From NCBI GenBank assembly GCA_046594105.1, contig JBKJQB010000040.1, positions 1-24,324 on the forward strand: DNA of 24,324 nt, in the 5' to 3' direction. This document shows, one piece after another, positions 15,080 to 21,774 of the stretch. Both the position numbers and the translations under genes were made by a program. Each line of letters opens with the position of its first letter. The stretch's first letter is position 1. The stretch is from JBDSGC01 sp046594105. Its GTDB lineage: Bacteria; Acidobacteriota; Thermoanaerobaculia; Gp7-AA8. The notes below the pieces were generated by a model. The model was given only the letters and a program-made list of their open reading frames with translations. It was not told where the DNA came from and made no database searches.

Positions 15080-16603
15080 ATGCCTCAATCGAACTTTGAT
15101 CTCCGCCGGAAACTGCTGCAGCTGGAAGCGCTGTATGACGTCGGTCGTGCCCTGAACACCCTGCGACCGGAAGACGAGTTGCTGGAAGAGTTGATGCAGC
15201 GCGCCATCGCCGTGCTCGACGCCACGTTGGGTCTGGTGTTTTCCCTCGACGAGAGGCTGGGTGTGCAACACCTCTATACGTTCGGCGTGGAGTCCCCCGA
15301 TCCTGCCGAGCTGATGGGCGAGCCGCCCATCCGCCAGGTGCTGGCGTCCCGGGAACCGCTTTCGGTGAAGGTCTCCCGGTTTCTGGGTGGCCCAGGCAGC
15401 GACCTGCTGATCGCGCCGATGATTGCTGGCGATTCCATCGTGGGCATGCTCGGTGTGGGCGGGAAAGAAGAGCGCGGCGAGAAGCCCGGCAGCTTCGTCG
15501 AGGACGATCTCCGATTTCTTGCGTCGCTGGCGGCCATCGGCGGTGCGGCCATCGACAACACGCGCAACTTTCACCGCGTCTCGGTGCTCCGGGAGTCTCT
15601 GGAAGACGAGAACCGGACGCTCAAGCAGAGGGTGATGCGGGAGTACAGCGACCGGCTCATGGTCGGCGAGTCGCCGAAAATGCAGCGGGTGATCGACCTG
15701 GTGGCGCGGGTGGCCGATAGCCAGGCAAACGTCCTCATTCGCGGGGAGTCGGGAACGGGCAAGGAAATGGTCGCCCGCCTGATCCACGGCAACTCCCCGC
15801 GCAAGGATGGACCGTTCGTGGCGATCAACTGCGCGGCGCTTCCGGAGACCCTTCTGGAATCCGAGCTGTTTGGGATCGAGCGGGGCGTGGCCACGGGAGT
15901 CGAGGCGCGCGCCGGAAGGTTCGAGCTGGCTCGCGGCGGAACCGTCTTCCTCGATGAGGTTGGCGACATCGCCCTGGCGTTGCAGGCCAAACTCCTCCGG
16001 GTTCTTCAGGAACGGGAAGTCGAGAAACTGGGCGGACGGCGCCGCATCCCCATCGACGTACGAATCCTCTGCGCCACGCACCGCGATCTCGAGCAGATGA
16101 TCGAGAAGGGGGAGTTCCGCCAGGACCTGTATTACCGGCTCAAGGTCGTGGAGATCGTCCTGCCGCCGTTGCGCGATCGGAAGGATGACATTCCGCGGCT
16201 GGTGCGCTTCTTTCTCGACAAGTACGGCAAGCGCGAAGGGCTCCATGATGTGCGCATCACGCAGGAGGCCTTGCAGAAGCTGATGAGACATGACTATCCC
16301 GGGAATGTCCGGGAGCTGGAAAACCTCATCGAGGGTGCGCTGGCGCTGACCACCGATCCGGTCATCGATCCCGGCGACCTCCTGCTGCCGGACTCCTCGC
16401 TCTCCCCCTCGTCGGAATTGACGAGCGACTTCCCGTCGCTCAACGAACTGGAGAGACGTTACGTGGCGCGCGTACTGGCCCACACCAAAGGAAACCTGTC
16501 GAAAGCAGCCCGGATCCTGGAGATTGATCGCAAGACGCTCTATCGGATGCGAGACGCTATGTCCCATTTAAACCCAATTGGTGATTCCTGGGACGTGCAC
16601 TAG
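15080..16603 (+). CDS. GAF-AAA+-Fis regulator, sigma54 activator family
   Basis: 507 residues: GAF sensor (about 20-165), linker helix, AAA+ domain (about 192-425) and Fis-type HTH (about 455-495, GNLSKAARILEIDRKTLYRM). ATPase motifs are intact: Walker A GESGTGKE (222-229), Walker B VFLDE (289-293) and arginine-finger region FRQDLYYRL. The sigma54-contact loop, normally GAFTGA, reads GVATGV (269-274), losing the Phe but keeping the Thr. By family it should sense a cytosolic signal through GAF and remodel sigma54-RNA polymerase at promoters reached by looping from upstream sites. A -24/-12 promoter with repeated half-sites lies just downstream, before the partner-switching genes, so these are the likely target. 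There is no clear SD at the ATG; 15080 is the first start in the frame. The last codons overlap the first half-site block. Confidence 0.93.
   Translation: MPQSNFDLRRKLLQLEALYDVGRALNTLRPEDELLEELMQRAIAVLDATLGLVFSLDERLGVQHLYTFGVESPDPAELMGEPPIRQVLASREPLSVKVSRFLGGPGSDLLIAPMIAGDSIVGMLGVGGKEERGEKPGSFVEDDLRFLASLAAIGGAAIDNTRNFHRVSVLRESLEDENRTLKQRVMREYSDRLMVGESPKMQRVIDLVARVADSQANVLIRGESGTGKEMVARLIHGNSPRKDGPFVAINCAALPETLLESELFGIERGVATGVEARAGRFELARGGTVFLDEVGDIALALQAKLLRVLQEREVEKLGGRRRIPIDVRILCATHRDLEQMIEKGEFRQDLYYRLKVVEIVLPPLRDRKDDIPRLVRFFLDKYGKREGLHDVRITQEALQKLMRHDYPGNVRELENLIEGALALTTDPVIDPGDLLLPDSSLSPSSELTSDFPSLNELERRYVARVLAHTKGNLSKAARILEIDRKTLYRMRDAMSHLNPIGDSWDVH
16561..16594. promoter_or_regulatory. 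Inverted GTCCCA/TGGGAC sites, candidate activator site 1
   Basis: GTCCCA (16561-16566) and TGGGAC (16589-16594) form an inverted pair inside the last codons of the regulator gene. The centre lies about 210 bases upstream of the expected sigma54 start near 16790, a usual distance for an enhancer-type site. The motif recurs in opposite order at 16659-16675. Confidence 0.4.
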
Positions 16604-16606
16604 AAT
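16578..16606 (+). promoter_or_regulatory. Possible sigma70 promoter at the regulator stop codon
   Basis: TTGGTG (16578-16583), 17 bases, TAGAAT (16601-16606); the -10 overlaps the TAG stop of the regulator. It would give a long leader of about 200 bases before the 52-residue ORF. It could be a basal promoter beside the sigma54 one, and the half-site pair at 16561-16594 would overlap it. The -35 is weak. Confidence 0.3.
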
Positions 16607-16657
16607 GACTCTTGTTTTGAATGGCTTACGCATGATATCGCGAATCTTTCGTGGCGG

Positions 16658-16676
16658 ATGGGTCAAAATGTCCCAT
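16658..16676. promoter_or_regulatory. TGGGTC-N5-GTCCCA palindrome, candidate activator site 2
   Basis: ATGGGTC and TGTCCCAT are arms of an imperfect palindrome; the right arm repeats the TGTCCCAT seen at 16560-16567. Its centre is about 123 bases upstream of the expected sigma54 start. A perfect ten-base palindrome ACCACGTGGT lies further down at 16701-16710. Binding by the neighbouring Fis-type regulator is inferred. Confidence 0.42.
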
Positions 16677-16763
16677 ATCCAGTTCGCCCAGAAAAATCGA
16701 ACCACGTGGTCTAAACATTTGAGAATGAGCGTGTTGCGAGCATTTTTGACGACGAAGGACGGA

Positions 16764-16779
16764 TGGCAATCGCGTTGCT
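16764..16779 (+). promoter_or_regulatory. Sigma54 (-24/-12) promoter before the partner-switching operon
   Basis: TGGCAATCGCGTTGCT matches the sigma54 consensus TGGCACGNNNNTTGCW at all fixed positions except the two bases after TGGCA. The GG (16765-16766) and GC (16777-16778) are ten bases apart, the required spacing. Transcription would start near 16790, giving a leader of about 23 bases that carries the SD of the 52-residue ORF. The presence of a sigma54-type activator gene directly upstream strengthens the call. Confidence 0.62.
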
Positions 16780-16812
16780 CAGAGGGGACCCCGACACTTG
16801 AGGGGGACCATC

Positions 16813-16971
16813 ATGAAAATCATCGCCCAGACCCGCACCACCGTGATGTCGATGTCCTACGCGTTGCCCGTGCTGCTGGCCTTCAACACCTTCGCTCTGG
16901 TGGCTGCCAACCAGATCGGCGGAATCCCCGACTGGATCAAGTCCGCGGTGGCCCTGTTTCTGGCGTTCTGA
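16813..16971 (+). CDS. 52-residue membrane peptide heading the partner-switching operon
   Basis: A short ORF starting MKIIAQTRTTVMSMSYALPV and ending ALFLAF. Residues about 15-34 form one hydrophobic segment (SYALPVLLAFNTFALVAAN), and the last nine residues (SAVALFLAF) are a second, shorter one; between them is NQIGGIPDWIK. No cysteine is present. It has a strong SD (AGGGGG at 16801-16806, six bases before the ATG), codon usage like its neighbours, and lies between a sigma54 promoter and the RsbW-like gene, which begins 25 bases later. I do not recognise a family. A membrane anchor or input peptide for the partner switch is possible but is inference from position only. Confidence 0.65.
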   Translation: MKIIAQTRTTVMSMSYALPVLLAFNTFALVAANQIGGIPDWIKSAVALFLAF

Positions 16972-16996
16972 TCGCTCGTTCGAGGAAGCTGGCCTC

Positions 16997-17434
16997 ATGA
17001 CCACGACCGCCGAGCGGCAGATGGAGCTGACTCTCCCGATGGTTCCCGACATCGAGATTGCAGCCGCGCGTGCGGCGGGCAATCTGGCCCGGGAAGTGGG
17101 GATGAGCAGCGAGAAGATCGATGAGATGACTCATGCGATCATCGAAGCCTGCATCAACGCTCGCGAGCATTCCGGTTGCGCCGACAACCGCATCTTTTTA
17201 AGATTGGTGGGCACGAACTTCGGGGATGGACGGCGCATGGACGTCTGGATCACCGATCACGGTCGCGGATTCGACCCGAAGGAAGCACGCTCCCGCCGGC
17301 CCGCCGCAGGCGCTGCGCACAAACGCGGTCGCGGCCTGCAACTCATCGAAGCGCACATGGACGAAGTCGAGATCACTACCAGCGAAGGTGGCGGGACGAC
17401 CATTCACATGGTCAAATACGAGAAGAAATCATGA
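16997..17434 (+). CDS. RsbW-like anti-sigma factor / serine kinase (HATPase_c)
   Basis: 145 residues, a single GHKL ATPase domain of the RsbW/SpoIIAB type. The N-box is IIEACINAREHSG with Asn54, the G1 box DHGRGFDP has Asp87, and the G2 box is GRGLQLIEAHMDEVEI (111-126), followed by GGTTIHMVKY. By family knowledge such proteins bind a sigma factor or another target and phosphorylate a STAS antagonist on serine. The partner genes are adjacent: the STAS gene overlaps the stop here by four bases (ATGA), and a SpoIIE phosphatase follows. The SD GAGGAAG precedes the ATG at 16997. No sigma factor of the SigB type is encoded nearby, so the target may be elsewhere or may not be a sigma factor. Confidence 0.9.
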   Translation: MTTTAERQMELTLPMVPDIEIAAARAAGNLAREVGMSSEKIDEMTHAIIEACINAREHSGCADNRIFLRLVGTNFGDGRRMDVWITDHGRGFDPKEARSRRPAAGAAHKRGRGLQLIEAHMDEVEITTSEGGGTTIHMVKYEKKS

Positions 17435-17781
17435 CCGAGGAACTGAAAATCGCGGTGGACCGCAAGCCCAACGGAGCCATCCTCTACACCAAGGGCTACA
17501 TCAACAACATCGGCGGCGAGGAGATCGCCAACCGCGCGTACGAGCTCATGGACGGGGGAGTGACCACCCTGTTGCTCAACCTTCGCGAGACCAAGATCGT
17601 CAACTCCATCGGCATCAGCATCCTGATCGAGATCATCGAGAAGATGATCGACCGCGGTGGAAAGATCGGGTTCTGCTGTCTGACCCCGGTCATCCACAAG
17701 ACATTCCAGATCATGGGCCTGGCCAACTACGCATCCATCTTTGACAGTGAAGAGGCGGCCAGCAAAGAGCTGGCGCTCTAG
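17431..17781 (+). CDS. RsbV-like STAS anti-anti-sigma protein
   Basis: 116 residues forming one STAS domain. The region TLLLNLRETKIVNSIGISILIEII contains the expected phospho-acceptor, Ser59 in VNSIGIS (the family motif is usually DSSG/NSxG). IHKTFQIMGLANYASIFDSEEAA is the typical C-terminal helix. In the usual cycle the unphosphorylated form binds and sequesters the RsbW-like kinase, and a SpoIIE-type phosphatase restores it. It overlaps the kinase gene by four bases, so the two are translationally coupled and made in similar amounts. Its stop codon TAG shares its last base with a 15-base inverted repeat that separates it from the phosphatase gene. Confidence 0.92.
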   Translation: MTEELKIAVDRKPNGAILYTKGYINNIGGEEIANRAYELMDGGVTTLLLNLRETKIVNSIGISILIEIIEKMIDRGGKIGFCCLTPVIHKTFQIMGLANYASIFDSEEAASKELAL

Positions 17782-17875
17782 CCGGCACGGCCGGCCCAGG
17801 AGCCTGCGCGGCAAAACGTCCTGGAGCGTGATCTTGGCGGAGCCTTGGGCAACCAGCGCCGCCGGCCGTGCCGGC
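17781..17875. repeat. Perfect 15-base inverted repeat between the STAS and phosphatase genes
   Basis: GCCGGCACGGCCGGC (17781-17795) and GCCGGCCGTGCCGGC (17861-17875) are exact reverse complements around 65 bases. Each arm also contains a smaller palindrome. Transcribed, they could form a very stable stem ending the upstream operon, but no U-tract follows, so a REP-like element that acts on mRNA ends is the better guess. Confidence 0.7.
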
Positions 17876-17891
17876 CCAACGCAGACGATAG

Positions 17892-17897
17892 TATTCT
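17892..17897 (+). promoter_or_regulatory. -10 element (near-leaderless) of the SpoIIE phosphatase gene
   Basis: TATTCT ends nine bases before the ATG at 17907; TAGTAT at 17889-17894 is an overlapping alternative. There is no SD. This suggests the phosphatase has its own promoter after the inverted repeat. Confidence 0.4.
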
Positions 17898-17906
17898 CGC
17901 CCTTCG

Positions 17907-19544
17907 ATGTCTCCTCCGCCCCACCGGCTCACGGACTTTCTTTCGGAACTGCAGCAGCTCGAGAAGGCGGCGTTCTCCACGCACGGCCGTCTGATCCTCG
18001 ACGCCTTCACCCGCCACACACCCTTCGATACCGGCGCGGTGTATCTGCGCGACGCTCGTGGTGCGACCCTCCGTCTGGCCGCCAGATCGGAACGTTGTGT
18101 CGCTCCCGACACTCTCGATTCTGACGGCAGCGAGGGGGAAGGTCCGTTACCGCTCGAGCCGCGGCCACGCGTGGTCATCCCCATTCGTTCCAGCCGCGAC
18201 CATTTCGGCGTGGTGGCGCTCTCCGGAGAGCCGGCATCGGAGGGCGATCTGGAGATCCTTCATGCCGCCGGGTCGTATCTGGGAACGGTGCTGAACAACC
18301 AGCGGCTGACGCAGGAGATGCGCGAAGGAGACTTCCAGCTGAAGTACCGGTTGTGGGAGCTGGAGTCGCTTTACGACATCGGACTCTCCATCGCCGCCAC
18401 GCTGAACATCGACGAGCTGGCCGACGCGGTGCTCTTCCGCATGATCTCGCTCATCAACGCGCGCCGCGCGGCGCTGTTTCTCCGCGAGGGAACCCGCTTT
18501 CGCGTCTATCGCTCCTTCGGCGATGTGCGCGCCGATTTTCTCGATGACGAGCTGACCTCGCGCATCATCGAAAGCGGCGAGGCCATGTCGTTCGAGGATG
18601 GCGCGGAGTGCATCTTCCCTGAGTGCGTCTCCTTTGTTGCCGTTCCCATCAAAGGCAACAACTCCATCATCGGGGTGCTCGCCGCCGCGGATCGGGAGAA
18701 CCGCGACGGAAGCCTCGGCGCGTTCGAAGCGAACGAGCTGCGCCTGCTCTCGCTGTTCGCCAATCAGGTGGCCATCGCCCTGGAGAACGCTCGCCTGCAT
18801 CGCGAAGCGCTGGAGAAGCAGGCCATGGAGCGCGATCTCGAACTGGCCGCGACCATCCAACGCGACATTCTTCCGAAGACTCTTCCCTCCATCGACGGCA
18901 TCGACATCGCCATCCTTTCGCGACCGGCCCGCCAGGTGGGCGGGGACTACCACGCCTTCTTCGAGCGCGAGGGCGTCCTGACCATGGTGGTGGCCGACGT
19001 GGCCGGCAAGTCCATGCCGGCCGCGCTGCTGGTCTCCGCCTTTCACGCAGCGGTGCAACTGCTCTTCGCGGAAGGTCGCGAGCTTGGCGACATCGCCACG
19101 GAGCTGAATCGCCACCTGCACAAATGGTCCGCTGAGAACAAATTCGTGACCATGATCCTGGTGGCCATCGATGCTGCCGCGGAGACGCTGGAGTTCGTGA
19201 ACGCCGGACACAATCCCTGTTACATCCTGTCTGACGGACGCATGGATCTCCTGAAGTCTCACGGTCTGCCCCTCGGCATCCTCGGCACGTCGCAGTACCG
19301 GACCCAGATGCGTGGGTTTCCGTCAGGCTCCGCCGTGGTGCTCTACAGCGATGGGATCACCGAGGCGGAGAACGTCGGCGGCGACGAATTCGACAATGAG
19401 CGACTGGAGACTGTGCTCACGCAGATCCTCAACGCGTCCTCGGAGGATTTGCGCGACCGGATCGCGCAAGCCGTCGAAGCGTTCGTCGGCGAAGCGCCTC
19501 AGAAAGACGACCAGACCCTGGTCATCGCCCGCACGCGGCGATGA
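17907..19544 (+). CDS. GAF-GAF-SpoIIE (PP2C) serine phosphatase, RsbU-like
   Basis: 545 residues. The first GAF-like domain spans about 20-135 and the second about 155-300 (LWELESLYDIGLSIAATLNIDEL opening, ANQVAIALENARLHREAL closing). A coiled linker (MERDLELAATIQRDILP) leads to the SpoIIE phosphatase domain with its metal ligands in VGGDYHAFF, VVADVAGKSMPAALL, YSDGITEAEN and KDDQTLVIART; FVNAGHNP is also typical. By family it dephosphorylates the STAS antagonist, switching the kinase off its target. Signals enter through the GAF domains, whose ligand is unknown. The LESLYDIGLSI helix resembles the LEALYDVGRAL opening of the GAF domain in the regulator at 15080, so the two may sense related inputs. 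It lies after an inverted repeat and likely has its own promoter. Confidence 0.93.
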   Translation: MSPPPHRLTDFLSELQQLEKAAFSTHGRLILDAFTRHTPFDTGAVYLRDARGATLRLAARSERCVAPDTLDSDGSEGEGPLPLEPRPRVVIPIRSSRDHFGVVALSGEPASEGDLEILHAAGSYLGTVLNNQRLTQEMREGDFQLKYRLWELESLYDIGLSIAATLNIDELADAVLFRMISLINARRAALFLREGTRFRVYRSFGDVRADFLDDELTSRIIESGEAMSFEDGAECIFPECVSFVAVPIKGNNSIIGVLAAADRENRDGSLGAFEANELRLLSLFANQVAIALENARLHREALEKQAMERDLELAATIQRDILPKTLPSIDGIDIAILSRPARQVGGDYHAFFEREGVLTMVVADVAGKSMPAALLVSAFHAAVQLLFAEGRELGDIATELNRHLHKWSAENKFVTMILVAIDAAAETLEFVNAGHNPCYILSDGRMDLLKSHGLPLGILGTSQYRTQMRGFPSGSAVVLYSDGITEAENVGGDEFDNERLETVLTQILNASSEDLRDRIAQAVEAFVGEAPQKDDQTLVIARTRR

Positions 19545-19561
19545 CAGTGGGCCGCTCCTCT

Positions 19562-19582
19562 CGTAGCGCCGGCATCCCTGCC
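19562..19582. repeat. Solo GTAGCGCCGGC repeat remnant
   Basis: The sequence CGTAGCGCCGGCATCCCTGCC repeats the left arm of the element at 2771 with small changes. It lies between two convergent genes, the phosphatase and the enoyl-CoA hydratase. No matching right arm is found nearby. Confidence 0.55.
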
Positions 19583-19643
19583 TTGCCGTGTCGCGGACAT
19601 CCTGCCCACGCGCCGTTCTCGCGCGGCCGCCGAAAGGCGCTCT

Positions 19644-20423
19644 TTACTTTCCCTCGAACCTCGCGGCGCGCTTCTCGAAGAATGCCGCCATCCCTTCCCG
19701 CGCGTCGTCCGAACGAAACGATGCGAGCTGATGCTGCGCCTCGAGCTCGAGTTGCTCGTCGAGCTCGTTCCCAGCCGACGCGTTCAGTGCCCGCTTGATC
19801 CCGCGGATGGCGATGGGCGGCCCATCGGCGAGCGCCTTCGCCAGCCGCTCCGTCTCCGCCATGAGCTCCTCGTGAGGAACCACCCGATCCACCATCCCGA
19901 TGGTCAGCGCTTCGCTGGATTCCACCATGCGCCCGGTCATCAGAATCTCCATCGCCCGTGACGGGCCGACCAGCCGAGGAAGGAGCCAGGTCCCGCCCCA
20001 GTCGGGGTGAAGCCCGATGCGCACGAAGGTCTGGCCGAGTCTGGCCTGGTCGGAGGCGATGCGATAGTCGCAGGCCAGGGCCAGGTTGCAGCCCGCACCG
20101 GCGGCCACGCCGTTGACCGCCGCGATCACCGGCCGGGTCATCGAGCGGATGGTCATGACGATCTCGCGTCCGCGGTCCAGCAGTCCTCGGAAGGCATCGG
20201 TGTCGGATTCTTTCTGCAGACCGGCCATGAAGTCGACATCACCGCCGGCTGAAAATGCACGCCCTGCTCCGGTCAGGACGACCACGCGGCAGCCCTCGTC
20301 GCGATCGGCATTCTGCAGTGCGACGAGGAGATCTTCCCGCATCGTGCCGGCGAACGCATTGAGCTTGTCGGGGCGGGAGAGGGTGATCCAGGTGACGGAG
20401 TCGCGTGTCTCGCTCAGAATCAT
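19644..20423 (-). CDS. Enoyl-CoA hydratase/isomerase family protein (PaaG-like)
   Basis: 259 residues, crotonase fold. The oxyanion-hole segments are present (GRAFSAGGDVDFM and NGVAAGAGCNLALACDY), as is IGLHPDWGGTWLLPRLVG. The two glutamates that act as acid/base in classic hydratases are not there: position 113 is Asn (GAGCNLA) and the second Glu site is in FVRIGL. Asp141 in PDWGGT is kept, as in PaaG-type isomerases. A double-bond isomerase is thus at least as likely as a hydratase; the substrate is unknown. The ATG at 20423 is chosen because the family begins here and TACAGT lies seven bases upstream; the frame is open to 20546 without domain sequence. It is divergent from the antiporter gene. 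Confidence 0.88.
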   Translation of the reverse strand: MILSETRDSVTWITLSRPDKLNAFAGTMREDLLVALQNADRDEGCRVVVLTGAGRAFSAGGDVDFMAGLQKESDTDAFRGLLDRGREIVMTIRSMTRPVIAAVNGVAAGAGCNLALACDYRIASDQARLGQTFVRIGLHPDWGGTWLLPRLVGPSRAMEILMTGRMVESSEALTIGMVDRVVPHEELMAETERLAKALADGPPIAIRGIKRALNASAGNELDEQLELEAQHQLASFRSDDAREGMAAFFEKRAARFEGK

Positions 20424-20430
20424 CGAAACC

Positions 20431-20436
20431 ACTGTA
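20431..20436 (-). promoter_or_regulatory. -10 element (leaderless type) of the enoyl-CoA hydratase gene
   Basis: TACAGT on the minus strand ends seven bases before the ATG at 20423, and there is no SD. It argues against the upstream in-frame start at 20546. Confidence 0.42.
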
Positions 20437-20555
20437 CCGCGTCGGGAAGCCGAATCGCCGGACGCTGCCTTCGCTGCGCCGCGGACGACCAACCGGTAGG
20501 TAAGTCTGGCGGCCGGGGGCTGGAATCCTCTCGACACCATCCCCATGGCTCGCGA

Positions 20556-20561
20556 TAGACT
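20556..20561 (+). promoter_or_regulatory. -10 element (leaderless type) of the antiporter gene
   Basis: TAGACT ends eight bases before the GTG at 20570. TCGACA at 20531-20536 is a possible -35 with a 19-base spacer. No SD is present. Confidence 0.42.
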
Positions 20562-20569
20562 CCGCCGCC

Positions 20570-21658
20570 GTGAAACGCATCGTCACCTGGATTTTCTACG
20601 CAGCGATTCCCATCGCCCTCTACCTGCAGTTCACGCATGGCAATCTGGTGTGGGAGTTCATTTTCGCCTGCGCCGCCGTCCTTCCGCTGGCGGCGTGGAT
20701 CGGCTCGAGCACCGAGCAGCTGGCGCACCGGATGGGGCCCACATACGGAGCCCTGTTCAATGCGACGTTCGGGAACTTCGCCGAGTTCATCATCGCCATT
20801 TTCGCTATCCGCGCGGGGTTGCTGGATGTCGTGCGCGCCTCGCTGACCGGATCGGTGGTAGGCAACCTTCTGTTCGTCGGCGGCCTCTCGATGCTCGCGG
20901 GTGGCTGGCGCAAGGAGACGGTCAAGTTCAATGCGCTGGCGGCGGAGTCGCAGGCTGGCCAGCTGATTCTCGCGCTCGCCGCCGCGCTCGTGCCGGCGCT
21001 GTTCTTTCGGAGCGCGGCCCACCCAGATCTGCCGCACCTGATCCATCAGGTCTCCATCGGCACGTCCATCATCCTCACCATTTCCTACGTGCTGGGCCTG
21101 TTTTTCTCTTTCAAAACGCATAAGGCGCGGCTGGCAGCAGTCGCGGAAACGCCGGAGCTCGAAGAGGGGAAAGTCTGGAGCAAGCGCCGCGCGTTCGGTC
21201 TGCTGGCCGTGGCCAGCATCCTGATGGGCACCGTCGCCGAAGGGCTGGTCAAGGCCGTCGGCCAGGCCGGACACGCCTGGGGGATGAACGAAGTTTTCCT
21301 CGGATTTGTGGTTCTGGCCATCGTCGGAAACGCCGCGGAGCACTCCACGGCAGTCACGCTCGCCTACAAAGGGCAGATGGATACCGCGCTCAACATCTCC
21401 ATGCAGTCCAGCGTGCAGATCGCGTTGTTCGTTACGCCGATCCTGGTGTTCCTCTCCTACCCCCTCGGGCATCCGCTTGATCTGCTCTTCACCCCGTTCG
21501 AGATCCTGGCCGTCGTTCTGGCGGTGGCCATCTTCGGCTATCTGGTCATGGACGGGGAGACGAACTGGTACGAAGGAGTTCAGCTTCTGGCGGTGTATGC
21601 GATCGTGGCTGTGGCCATGTACTTTCTTCCGATGGCACCCGCTGCGCCCGCGCACTGA
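20570..21658 (+). CDS. cax: Calcium/proton antiporter (CaCA family)
   Basis: 362 residues with about eleven hydrophobic segments, an inner-membrane exchanger. The two alpha-repeat signatures of CAX proteins are plain: GALFNATFGNFAEFIIAIFAI in the first half and VLAIVGNAAEHSTAVTLA in the second, with the metal-coordinating Glu in GNFAE and GNAAEH. The acidic loop between the halves is short (AETPELEEGKVWSKRRA). Predicted to export Ca2+ in exchange for protons. It starts at GTG 20570 with no SD and a TAGACT eight bases upstream. It is divergent from the crotonase-family gene and about 115 bases before the PAP2 gene, which has its own -10, so it is probably transcribed alone. Confidence 0.94.
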   Translation: MKRIVTWIFYAAIPIALYLQFTHGNLVWEFIFACAAVLPLAAWIGSSTEQLAHRMGPTYGALFNATFGNFAEFIIAIFAIRAGLLDVVRASLTGSVVGNLLFVGGLSMLAGGWRKETVKFNALAAESQAGQLILALAAALVPALFFRSAAHPDLPHLIHQVSIGTSIILTISYVLGLFFSFKTHKARLAAVAETPELEEGKVWSKRRAFGLLAVASILMGTVAEGLVKAVGQAGHAWGMNEVFLGFVVLAIVGNAAEHSTAVTLAYKGQMDTALNISMQSSVQIALFVTPILVFLSYPLGHPLDLLFTPFEILAVVLAVAIFGYLVMDGETNWYEGVQLLAVYAIVAVAMYFLPMAPAAPAH

Positions 21659-21684
21659 TCGATCCTCTTATTCCGCGGTGTGGC

Positions 21685-21701
21685 GCGGCCGTCCCGGCCG
21701 C
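21685..21701. repeat. Short GC hairpin after the antiporter gene
   Basis: GCGGCCG-TCC-CGGCCGC is a perfect seven-base stem with a three-base loop, 27 bases after the stop codon at 21658. No U-tract follows. It may stabilise the mRNA end or be a fragment of a palindromic repeat. Confidence 0.5.
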
Positions 21702-21759
21702 TCTCCGCCCGATTGAGCTGAAAGAGCTCTCGATGAAGCCTGGAACTCGCGCCTCGAAG

Positions 21760-21765
21760 TAGGAT
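21760..21765 (+). promoter_or_regulatory. -10 element (near-leaderless) of the PAP2 gene
   Basis: TAGGAT ends nine bases before the ATG at 21775, and there is no SD. No convincing -35 was found. Confidence 0.38.
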
Positions 21766-21774
21766 GTTTCCCCG

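Noticed and set aside
17781..17906. Rho-independent terminator after the STAS gene
   Set aside because: The inverted repeat is strong but the loop is 65 bases and no U-run follows; kept as a repeat instead.
18147..19262. 371-residue minus-strand frame within the SpoIIE phosphatase gene
   Set aside because: It is antisense to a gene with all PP2C metal motifs; no independent start signal or domain.
20420..21655. 411-residue minus-strand frame opposite the antiporter gene, and a 420-residue one at 21580-22842
   Set aside because: They are antisense to membrane protein genes; such shadows are rich in charged residues because of codon complementarity. No motifs.
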